Source: a virus. From it: a DNA stretch of 64,000 nt. The notes beneath the pieces are model-generated. The model was not told the DNA's origin and searched no databases. It saw only the letters and a list, made by a program, of their open reading frames with translations. Made by a program: the position numbers and the translations under genes. Positions 38,107-45,196 of the stretch are shown in pieces; within the stretch, counting starts at the first letter, position 1, and every line of letters begins with the position of its first letter. Location of the stretch: positions 126,001-190,000 of IMG/VR virus record IMGVR_UViG_3300042731_006512; one strand, written 5' to 3'.

Positions 38107-38413
38107 TGCCTAAGTATTCCTTTAGCTTTGAAACAAACTTACCATAAATCTCTGTCATTTTATTATTACCAAACATACTCAAAGGTGGCTCTATTACTTC
38201 TCCACATACACATCTAAAAAAGTAAAATGTTGGACTGCTTGGATGATGTGCTGGACGCTGAGATAAACCAACTACACGGTCTACTCGATATTGTTTAAAC
38301 TCTTCAACTGAAAAGAAATCGCCTCCACACTTAGGGCAAACTAAAACATTAGGATTTTCGGCTTTTTGTCGTGCAGCATCTACTGCTCTCTGCGTATCTT
38401 CCCAAAGAAACAT
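38087..38413 (-). CDS. Zinc ribbon protein (108 aa)
   Basis: Two zinc knuckles (CPKCGGDFFSV near residue 26 and CVCGE near residue 70) separated by a loop containing PAHHPSSPTFYFFRC; the body of a zinc-beta-ribbon. I recall similar phage proteins (VCPKCGgxxF...FRCVCG) of unknown function. Overlaps the next upstream gene by one base (TAATG type). Confidence 0.6.
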   Translation of the reverse strand: MFLWEDTQRAVDAARQKAENPNVLVCPKCGGDFFSVEEFKQYRVDRVVGLSQRPAHHPSSPTFYFFRCVCGEVIEPPLSMFGNNKMTEIYGKFVSKLKEYLGSGNKIT

Positions 38414-38601
38414 TATTCTTCCTCCTCATCCCACAAAAGATTACGTCCACATACTGGACACGGGTATTCACCATACTTATTCTCTCCTGATTGTTTGCAC
38501 TTAGGACATACTTCTTCGTCTTCAACTACTCTCTCAGGTTTAGTAGCGTCGTCTTTAACAACAAACATTGTCTCTCCATCTTGGTTTTGAATCTTTATCA
38601 T
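38413..38601 (-). CDS. Zinc ribbon protein (62 aa)
   Basis: A 62-residue acidic protein with CPKCKQSGENKYGEYPCPVC at residues 33-52, a tight two-knuckle zinc ribbon. Preceded by GAAGGAGAAAAAGAA. Co-translated with the zinc protein that follows. Function unknown. Confidence 0.55.
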   Translation of the reverse strand: MIKIQNQDGETMFVVKDDATKPERVVEDEEVCPKCKQSGENKYGEYPCPVCGRNLLWDEEEE

Positions 38602-38619
38602 TTCTTTTTCTCCTTCTTA

Positions 38620-39333
38620 TTATACTCTACAGTTTTGTCTAAAAGGACACAAGTTACATTCTGTTGTAAACGATGGATAGTTTATACCAGCTTCAATAGA
38701 AGAAGTAATCTGTTTTACAATAGAACGAACTTTTTTACATTTTGTTTTCTTAACAGTCACAGGATTTCTTTTTATACCAGACGCCGGCCCGACAGATAAA
38801 TGAGAAACCTTAATCTCATCTATATCTAGTTCTTCCAGAAGCATACACGCCCAGCCCATTGCTGTAATACTATTATATATTTTAAAGCTATCATATTCAA
38901 ACTCATCTATATATATAATCGTAGGAATATCAGCTACTTGAAGAATAGGTATATTTCCATATACGATAGAGGTCACGAAGTCATATACAACAGGAACATT
39001 AACATAGGAAGCAGCTGGGTCTCGTATATAATCGAACTCATACCACTTCTGTATAAAAGTAAGTATATTTTCTGCAAGTTTTCGCCCAGCATTAAAAGAT
39101 TCTTCATTTTCAACATCAACATTTCGAAATACTTCTTTGTCTATCCATCCAACAATACTCCTCCATTCAGTTTTCTTTTCATAGTCTGTTCTTTTAATAT
39201 ACGCTCTTTTGATTACTTTTTCAATAATAGATAAACGAAGTGATGGCGGTGGCAATCTTTTTGTTTGAGAAAAGGTAAAGAACTGCGGGCACTTAGAAAA
39301 ATAAGCAATATCTTTTTCTAAAGATAATCTCAC
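38620..39333 (-). CDS. RecB/Cas4-like protein with iron-sulfur cysteines, degenerate nuclease site
   Basis: A 237-residue protein with one Cys near the N-terminus (Cys15 in SKCPQFF) and three at the C-terminus (Cys226, Cys229, Cys235 in CNLCPFRQNC). This is the 4Fe-4S 'iron staple' of AddB, Cas4 and related RecB-family nucleases. In the expected catalytic region (VPVVYDFVTSIVYGNIPIL ... TIIYIDEFEYDSFKI) the usual GxxD and ExK motifs cannot be found, so it may be inactive and structural, as in pseudo-nuclease partners. Encoded downstream of an apparently active relative at 45193. Confidence 0.6.
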   Translation of the reverse strand: MRLSLEKDIAYFSKCPQFFTFSQTKRLPPPSLRLSIIEKVIKRAYIKRTDYEKKTEWRSIVGWIDKEVFRNVDVENEESFNAGRKLAENILTFIQKWYEFDYIRDPAASYVNVPVVYDFVTSIVYGNIPILQVADIPTIIYIDEFEYDSFKIYNSITAMGWACMLLEELDIDEIKVSHLSVGPASGIKRNPVTVKKTKCKKVRSIVKQITSSIEAGINYPSFTTECNLCPFRQNCRV

Positions 39334-40313
39334 AGACCAACAGAAAGATTTAAGCCAACGCTGCCAGCTTGCTGATTATTAAACGAAACATATGGTCCTA
39401 AAAATAGATTACTAATAAGCGGCAGAACATTTCCCAAGTTATAAAGTGCTGGAGATAGAGATAATCCAACTTTATTATCAGAAAAGTCAACCCCTAATCT
39501 AACAAACCTCCAAGATAAGTCATTCTTTGTATATCCATAACCACTTGTAGAAAAACCTACTGAAGCACCAGAAGTTAGTCTCAAATCAAAACTACTTCCA
39601 ACAAAAGCACCCGCATCTAACTTAGGACTCCACCAAAAGAAACTCTTTTCATCAGGCTTTTGAACAGTGACCTCAAACTCTTTCACACTAAACTTTCCAA
39701 GCTTCTTTCCTTTCTCATCTACTTCCCAAAGATTAAAGTAATGATTTACTGCTCCAGATTTTGTATATGATTGAATAAACTGACCTTCTAGACGAAGATG
39801 AAAATCATATCCAATGCCCATCGGTATTCTTCTGTTCATATTTATAGTCGGTTTCACCAAACAAAGAATACTTATCCGATTATCGTTATACTCTGCGGAA
39901 AACTGGTCAAGTTCTACTAATGTTTTATTTGTAATCGCTTGATATAGTTTCCCTCTTTTCAGATTTAGTTCTACAGGCACTTCAATAGCTGGACCTTCTA
40001 CATATACAATCTCAGGATTTACATTCTCTTTTCCAGAAGCTTTGTATTCTGCCTTTAGTTTTCCATATGCCGAGATAAGTTCACCATTTTTCTTTAGTGC
40101 TACTTGTAGGTCTTTATCTAACTCTTTGATTTTATTTTGAGCATTACCAAACTGAGTATGAGCCTTTCCTATATCTAAGTTTGCTTGCATAAGCTGTTCA
40201 TTCAAAGTATTATTTGCTTTGTTAAGTTGCCATTTTGAATAAAAGGTATGCGCGCCAAAAATAATCGATACTGTTAATAATCCACCAAAAATATAAAGTA
40301 ATAGTTTAGTCAT
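39330..40313 (-). CDS. Envelope-spanning protein: membrane anchor, coiled coil, beta-rich C-terminus
   Basis: A 327-residue protein. Residues 4-24 are a membrane helix (LLLYIFGGLLTVSIIFGA), residues 28-95 a strong coiled coil (KANNTLNEQLMQANLDIGKA...), and residues 225-327 have alternating hydrophobic strands with Gly/Asn turns (DAGAFVGSSFDLRLTSGASV ... GPYVSFNNQQAGSVGLNLSV) ending in Leu, as in outer-membrane barrels. The design could link inner and outer membranes. I infer a lysis or envelope role; a tail-associated role is not excluded. Confidence 0.55.
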   Translation of the reverse strand: MTKLLLYIFGGLLTVSIIFGAHTFYSKWQLNKANNTLNEQLMQANLDIGKAHTQFGNAQNKIKELDKDLQVALKKNGELISAYGKLKAEYKASGKENVNPEIVYVEGPAIEVPVELNLKRGKLYQAITNKTLVELDQFSAEYNDNRISILCLVKPTINMNRRIPMGIGYDFHLRLEGQFIQSYTKSGAVNHYFNLWEVDEKGKKLGKFSVKEFEVTVQKPDEKSFFWWSPKLDAGAFVGSSFDLRLTSGASVGFSTSGYGYTKNDLSWRFVRLGVDFSDNKVGLSLSPALYNLGNVLPLISNLFLGPYVSFNNQQAGSVGLNLSVGL

Positions 40314-40539
40314 TTGTTTCTTCTTCTACATCAGCAATATCAATCGTTCCAACACCATTTCTCTCATAAGCATCACCGACAGCAGTAAAAATCGAATATC
40401 CCTTATGCTCTACTGGTTCTCCTGTTGGTTCAAATGACCGAAAAGTATCATTCTTTTTTAAGCTGGAAAAATCACATTCAGTCCATTCTCCGTCAATAAG
40501 TTTCTCTGTTCTACGTTGTTCGTATGGTTTCTTGTTCAT
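40306..40539 (-). CDS. Hypothetical protein (77 aa)
   Basis: ATG 40539 chosen behind AAAAAGGAGAAAACAA. The product reads as a small beta domain (NDTFRSFEPTGEPVEHKGYS) with an acidic tail, a pattern seen in many short phage proteins. Overlaps the membrane/coiled-coil gene by eight bases. Confidence 0.5.
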   Translation of the reverse strand: MNKKPYEQRRTEKLIDGEWTECDFSSLKKNDTFRSFEPTGEPVEHKGYSIFTAVGDAYERNGVGTIDIADVEEETND

Positions 40540-40601
40540 TTGTTTTCTCCTTTTTCTCTTTTTCTTATTTACAAAGAGCAACTGCCCTTATTACTTGAAC
40601 C

Positions 40602-40796
40602 TCAAGTTCCGACATCAACTTTCCACTGTGACCAAGACACATGAGAGCCATATGTTTTCGGGTCAAGATTAATCAGTTGTTTCATTTTTTTCGGCGGCGC
40701 ATGACAAAAAAGACATTCTTGATTATCTTTGTCAGCCAACAAACATTCTATCTCTTGCTCTTCTCCACAATCAAGGCATTTATATAGATATACCAT
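40602..40796 (-). CDS. FmdB-like zinc ribbon protein (64 aa)
   Basis: VYLYKCLDCGEEQEIECLLA followed by CLFCHAPPKKMKQLI matches the FmdB-type putative regulatory zinc ribbon (YxYxCxxCGxxF...CxxC). These are common small bacterial and phage proteins. Two bases separate it from the upstream gene. Function unknown. Confidence 0.65.
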   Translation of the reverse strand: MVYLYKCLDCGEEQEIECLLADKDNQECLFCHAPPKKMKQLINLDPKTYGSHVSWSQWKVDVGT

Positions 40797-40798
40797 AA

Positions 40799-41281
40799 CT
40801 AAAACTTTGCCTCCTTCCAGGTTCCTAAACCTGCTTTTCTAATCCATTCTGGTATTTCTCTTCTTGTATATGTAAGTAGATGATTTTTATGGGTTAAATA
40901 ATATTTTCGATACGATTGAACTGGGTCATCTGTTTTACAGTCGTCAGTAACAGCCAAAGCGAACGAAGTAAGTTCTTTATCAAAGAACTGCACATCAAGA
41001 TTATTCAAATACTCTTCTATAATCAGCTGATTTTTATGTATTTTATTATAACGATAAGTATATTCTTCACAAAGCGCATAGAAATGTTTAACAGCCCAAT
41101 CAAAGTTATCCTGTGATGCTCGTATCCATTTTGAACATTTATGGTGATAATAACCTGGTTTTGGTGGACTACCTACATACCTAAGCATAATAGCCATTTC
41201 TCTAACGGCTGATAACACATGACGGTCAGCATGAAAATGAGCTGCCTCTACAGGGTCTGTTGAAAGTATAAAAATATTCAA
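40799..41281 (-). CDS. Pyrimidine-dimer-glycosylase-like phage protein
   Basis: A 160-residue helical protein starting at TTG 41281, seven bases after AGGAGA. It begins NIFILSTDPVEAAHFHADRH and includes SAVREMAIMLRYV, CSKWIRASQDNFDWAVKHF and LCEEYTYRYNKIHKN. That pattern is shared by many phage proteins distantly related to T4 endonuclease V (pyrimidine dimer DNA glycosylase). A DNA repair role is possible, but the catalytic residues cannot be confirmed here. Confidence 0.5.
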   Translation of the reverse strand: MNIFILSTDPVEAAHFHADRHVLSAVREMAIMLRYVGSPPKPGYYHHKCSKWIRASQDNFDWAVKHFYALCEEYTYRYNKIHKNQLIIEEYLNNLDVQFFDKELTSFALAVTDDCKTDDPVQSYRKYYLTHKNHLLTYTRREIPEWIRKAGLGTWKEAKF

Positions 41282-41439
41282 GAAACTATCTCCTGGTTAA
41301 CTTCGAACCAACTATTCCAATAGAAATCAATATACCCTTCTATCTCTTCATCTGTCAAGCCTAAATCTCTAAGCTCTTGTTGTTCTATAAATAACTCGAG
41401 CTGAACTTCAAGGCCCTTTAAACTATTCAACAAGTCCAT
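41278..41439 (-). CDS. Small acidic protein (53 aa)
   Basis: A frame from ATG 41439 to TGA at 41278-41280, overlapping the end of the primase-helicase gene (17 bases) and the TTG of the next gene (TTGA). The product (VQLELFIEQQELRDLGLTDEE ... helical, acidic) also carries the downstream ribosome site in its last codons. It fills the only gap in a fully coupled run, which supports it. Confidence 0.5.
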   Translation of the reverse strand: MDLLNSLKGLEVQLELFIEQQELRDLGLTDEEIEGYIDFYWNSWFEVNQEIVS

Positions 41440-44400
41440 TGGCTGCTATCTTCTCAAATCTGTTCTTATGTTCTTCTTTTTCTTTCTCTGTTTCTTCGAC
41501 TACACTAGCTTCTACAAAGTTAAAATCAGCCTGCTCAGGAAAAAAATCATACCACTGTCTACCTCTATAAGACGAAATCTTATTTTTACCAAAGTCTAAC
41601 ATTACACGCGGCATTTTTGCAGCATTACCTTCTCCGTCTATACCTATGTGAAAATGTTTAGCATCATCACCCCATTCATTAAAATCAGAATAAAGATGAC
41701 ATATTAGATTAGCATCATAAGCGATTTGTTTTGTTTCACCAACATTATTGTTTGATGGTATGGTGCCTCGCGGCAGCTTTGTATATTCAACAGTCGAAAA
41801 CATACAAATATGATATTTTGTAGCAAGGTTTTTCATTATAGTGCTCATTGCTTTAAATCTTATTCTTTCATCGCCCTTAATACTTTCAAAGTCCTGAAGT
41901 TTATGAAAGTTATCAAGCACATATATAATATCTCTATCCGAATACTTATCTTTATAATAACGTATTAATCTTTCAACATAAGAAAGAGTATATCCATCAT
42001 TAGCATCTTTCATTATAAAACGGCCATTCCTACCTAAATCCATAAGTTTGTCATAGCCTTTGTCTCTGTAGGTTAGTATATCTTTGCTGTCTAAGCCAGA
42101 ACGAATAAAATAATCAGGGTTGACCACTTTGTTGATTGTAAGTTTACGCCCTCCTTCTGCTAAACAAACGCATCTTGGAATAAGTTGATTTTTGGTATCA
42201 TCTATACTGTGATAAATACCACAAGCATTATTCTCTGAAATATTAACTAAAGAAAAAAGTAGTTTTAATAACCAGGAACTATTATGAGAAATGATATCAT
42301 TAGCAATATAGTTGTGAGTTCCTTCAATAGTTAAATCAAAACAATCAATATATCCAATATCTTCGATTAAGGAAACTTTCTCAAAAATAATATCTCCACT
42401 AGAAAGACTAATCAAAAAATCATCATTAAGAATGTGAGCAATAGTCTTAAGTATATCAGGAGAAATACCACATTCTATATTTGGTTTATAATCAGGAGCA
42501 CTTTTAAATCTATCCTTAACTTTATCATATTCAGTTCTACTCTTGAGCGGTCTGATTAATCTTAATAACCCATTAAAACTTAAGCCCTTTTCAAAAGTTT
42601 TCTTTTTAATATAAGACCACAAACTTGACGGAAAGTTGTTTCTATAAGAACCTTGAGACTGTCTATTAGATAATAAATATTCTCTTATCCTTTCCTGTTT
42701 TCTTTTTAAAGGCAAACGAATATTATTATAAAATAACCTAACGCTTTCCACATCGTTTATAGTAATAGTATATCTATTAAATCTTTTTTTAGAACCAGTA
42801 TAAGCAGACGTACTATAAGATATCCTTGGTCTAATACCAAATCTAAGTAATAAAGATTTGATTTGTTTAATCATTTCTAAATTGCATAAACTAATACCAA
42901 TCTCAAAACTAGATGAACCTCCAGAAGAAGTTACCCATCCATCACAAGCAAAAAACATACCCAAAAATATTCCTATTCTCTTGAGAGAACATTTAAAAAT
43001 ATCATCAGGAATAATTTTTTTATGAGCATTTTTGTAAAAAAGATTGTATTCTTTTAAATATTCATATACTCGATTAATGTTAGATTTTATATTTTTATCA
43101 GTAACATAAGTCATATCGTCATCATGTCTAAATGTTGCATTCGGAAAAACATTTAAGATACTTTTCTTAAACAAAGAAACAAGTTCTTCGTCTGTATTAG
43201 AAAATCCAGCATAAGAAGTAAGTGAGCCTTCGGCTAAAAACGCCGCTAAAATAATAGCTTCAGATTTTGAGATTGGACTTTTTAAGTTACCCAAACTCCT
43301 GTAATCCCTCGCTATAGCTATCTTATCTCCGACCTTAAGGTCTTCTAATCTTTTCCATCCCTCAAGGGTAAAATATTTGTGGTCTATAGACCCTTCAATA
43401 TCTTCAAATGATGATAAAGTCATTTTGTAACATTTTTTCTTACCTGTTGTTATCCAATCAATGACGTTAGCCTGTTTCAGCGTAAAATCATTCATCATCG
43501 AAATAACTTTATTATCTTTATCTCTTACAACTTCTTTAAGTCTTTTATAAGAACCATCACTAAGTAATATCTTAGTATTCCCAGTTTGACACTTGCCAGA
43601 GTTTTCTGAACCCCCAAGACAACACCATACATCTTTTTTCCAATCTCCACATAAGGATTTCTCAAAAGGCCTCAAATCATAACCAAGTAAGAATCCAGGA
43701 AAACTTCCGTCTTTAGTTTCTTCTTCCTCTTTCTGAAGTTTCAAATCAAGAAGATATTTTTCTTCCGAAAAGCTATCTTCATTGTGAGATTTAGCGAGCT
43801 CAAAAAGTCTACCCTCTGCTTCGGAAATAGATACTTCTGCATTATCAGGATATCTTTCTATACTATAACGAAGCCTTTCAAGTATATTTCGTCTCTCTCT
43901 TTGTTTCTCCATTTCGTGACTATTAAGCAGTCTCTCTACATCTTTATGAATAGAAGTAGTTAATAGACCAGTATGAACTGACAACGCTTTTTCAAGCTTA
44001 TCTCTTTGAACAGCGGCAGTTTCATTAGCAATAATAGGCACCATCTTTTCGCAAATAGTTTCAGGTTCCATTTCTTCAGGAAACTGATTCAATCTCCATT
44101 CGAAAGCAGACCAGTGTTTAAGTTTTTCAAATGCGCGAATACCTTGAGTTCTTAAAAAATCATCAGGATCAAGCCCTTCAGGCAAACAGACAACGGAAAC
44201 TTTTAAATCACGTTGATTAACAAGTGTTGTATCAAGAATATCTAGTGTCTTTTTCTGTCCCGTTTCATCTGCATCAAGCATTAAGCATATATTATAAAAA
44301 CCAAAATCTTTTAATAAACAAAGCTGTTCTAAAGAAAACGAAGACCCCATTAAACCTACACAGTTAGTAATACCTTCATGCACAGAAGTTATAACATCAG

Positions 44401-45196
44401 CTTGACCTTCAACTATATAAACAACTTCTTTCTTCGAATGTTTAAGAATAAGTTTATCTATACCATAAAGACGAGAAGCCTTCTTGTATATATTACATTT
44501 GACACCAGTAGTTCGAGAGTTGTTATATTTAGGTCCACTCTTTTTGTCTGACGTGTATAAAAGATTGCGCGCAGAAAAACCTACAGGTCTGCCGCGCTCA
44601 TCTTTAATGGTAAAGATTAGGTTATCAGAGTTAAATATATCTTCTCTGCTTAAATCAACATCATCGAGAAAACCAGCAGCAAAACCCAGACTCTTAAGAT
44701 ATTCACGAAACTTTTTATATTCATCAACAGTTCCAATACCATATTCAAAACATATATCTTTTTTCCATTCTCTTTTTCGAAGAGCTTCTTCAAAGTTCTC
44801 TGTATTATTACATTGAGCTATATAATCAGCAGCATATTGATAAGCCTTAAAAGTATCTATTCGATAAAGCTCTTCTTCTGTTAACGGAGCACTATCAACT
44901 TCTATATTATATTTTCCAGCAAGATAGATTAGGTTATCTGTTAAAAACTCTCTTCCAACAAGAGGTTTATTTTCCAAATAATGACAAGCAGTAAATATAT
45001 CACCTGATACTGAACAACCATGACAATAAAAAATATTCGTATCTGTCTTTATAATATTACAGGAAGGTGTTTTATCATTATGACTTGGATTAATACAGCA
45101 GAAGTTCTTAGAAGTATCTAAACCATGCTCTTCAAGATAATCTCTTAGAAAAGGACGAAGAGTAGTTACTACTTCGTCATGGTTTTTTATCTTCAT
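41423..45196 (-). CDS. Fused DNA primase-helicase (T7 gp4-like) with intein
   Basis: A 1257-residue precursor; 820 residues after splicing. N-terminus: CHC2-type primase zinc finger (Cys34, His39, Cys58, Cys61). Residues about 250-330: TOPRIM domain with YIVEGQADVI and LMLDADETG. C-terminal part: DnaB/gp4-like RecA-fold helicase with Walker A GGSENSGK-S split by the intein, Walker B DIIYVLDNFHKL, and ICMFSTVEYTKLP with GETKQIAYDANLICHLY as the H3/H4 region. It unwinds DNA and lays primers at the phage fork. Overlaps the upstream nuclease gene by four bases. Confidence 0.93.
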   Translation of the reverse strand: MKIKNHDEVVTTLRPFLRDYLEEHGLDTSKNFCCINPSHNDKTPSCNIIKTDTNIFYCHGCSVSGDIFTACHYLENKPLVGREFLTDNLIYLAGKYNIEVDSAPLTEEELYRIDTFKAYQYAADYIAQCNNTENFEEALRKREWKKDICFEYGIGTVDEYKKFREYLKSLGFAAGFLDDVDLSREDIFNSDNLIFTIKDERGRPVGFSARNLLYTSDKKSGPKYNNSRTTGVKCNIYKKASRLYGIDKLILKHSKKEVVYIVEGQADVITSVHEGITNCVGLMGSSFSLEQLCLLKDFGFYNICLMLDADETGQKKTLDILDTTLVNQRDLKVSVVCLPEGLDPDDFLRTQGIRAFEKLKHWSAFEWRLNQFPEEMEPETICEKMVPIIANETAAVQRDKLEKALSVHTGLLTTSIHKDVERLLNSHEMEKQRERRNILERLRYSIERYPDNAEVSISEAEGRLFELAKSHNEDSFSEEKYLLDLKLQKEEEETKDGSFPGFLLGYDLRPFEKSLCGDWKKDVWCCLGGSENSGKCQTGNTKILLSDGSYKRLKEVVRDKDNKVISMMNDFTLKQANVIDWITTGKKKCYKMTLSSFEDIEGSIDHKYFTLEGWKRLEDLKVGDKIAIARDYRSLGNLKSPISKSEAIILAAFLAEGSLTSYAGFSNTDEELVSLFKKSILNVFPNATFRHDDDMTYVTDKNIKSNINRVYEYLKEYNLFYKNAHKKIIPDDIFKCSLKRIGIFLGMFFACDGWVTSSGGSSSFEIGISLCNLEMIKQIKSLLLRFGIRPRISYSTSAYTGSKKRFNRYTITINDVESVRLFYNNIRLPLKRKQERIREYLLSNRQSQGSYRNNFPSSLWSYIKKKTFEKGLSFNGLLRLIRPLKSRTEYDKVKDRFKSAPDYKPNIECGISPDILKTIAHILNDDFLISLSSGDIIFEKVSLIEDIGYIDCFDLTIEGTHNYIANDIISHNSSWLLKLLFSLVNISENNACGIYHSIDDTKNQLIPRCVCLAEGGRKLTINKVVNPDYFIRSGLDSKDILTYRDKGYDKLMDLGRNGRFIMKDANDGYTLSYVERLIRYYKDKYSDRDIIYVLDNFHKLQDFESIKGDERIRFKAMSTIMKNLATKYHICMFSTVEYTKLPRGTIPSNNNVGETKQIAYDANLICHLYSDFNEWGDDAKHFHIGIDGEGNAAKMPRVMLDFGKNKISSYRGRQWYDFFPEQADFNFVEASVVEETEKEKEEHKNRFEKIAANGLVE
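42281..43591 (-). mobile_element. LAGLIDADG intein in the helicase Walker A motif
   Basis: Residues 536-972 of the primase-helicase, 437 aa. It starts CQTGNTKILLSDGSYKRL (block A), has the block B His region IEGSIDHKYFTLEGW, two dodecapeptides ILAAFLAEGS and GIFLGMFFACDGW of a LAGLIDADG homing endonuclease, and ends DCFDLTIEGTHNYIAND and IISHN before Ser973. It cuts GSENSGK from the following Ser, so the ATP-binding loop is restored only after splicing. All canonical splicing residues (Cys1, penultimate His, Asn, +1 Ser) are present. Confidence 0.95.

Noticed and set aside
44484-44816. 110-codon open frame on the plus strand
   Set aside because: It is antisense to the primase part of the primase-helicase and has no motif or ribosome site.
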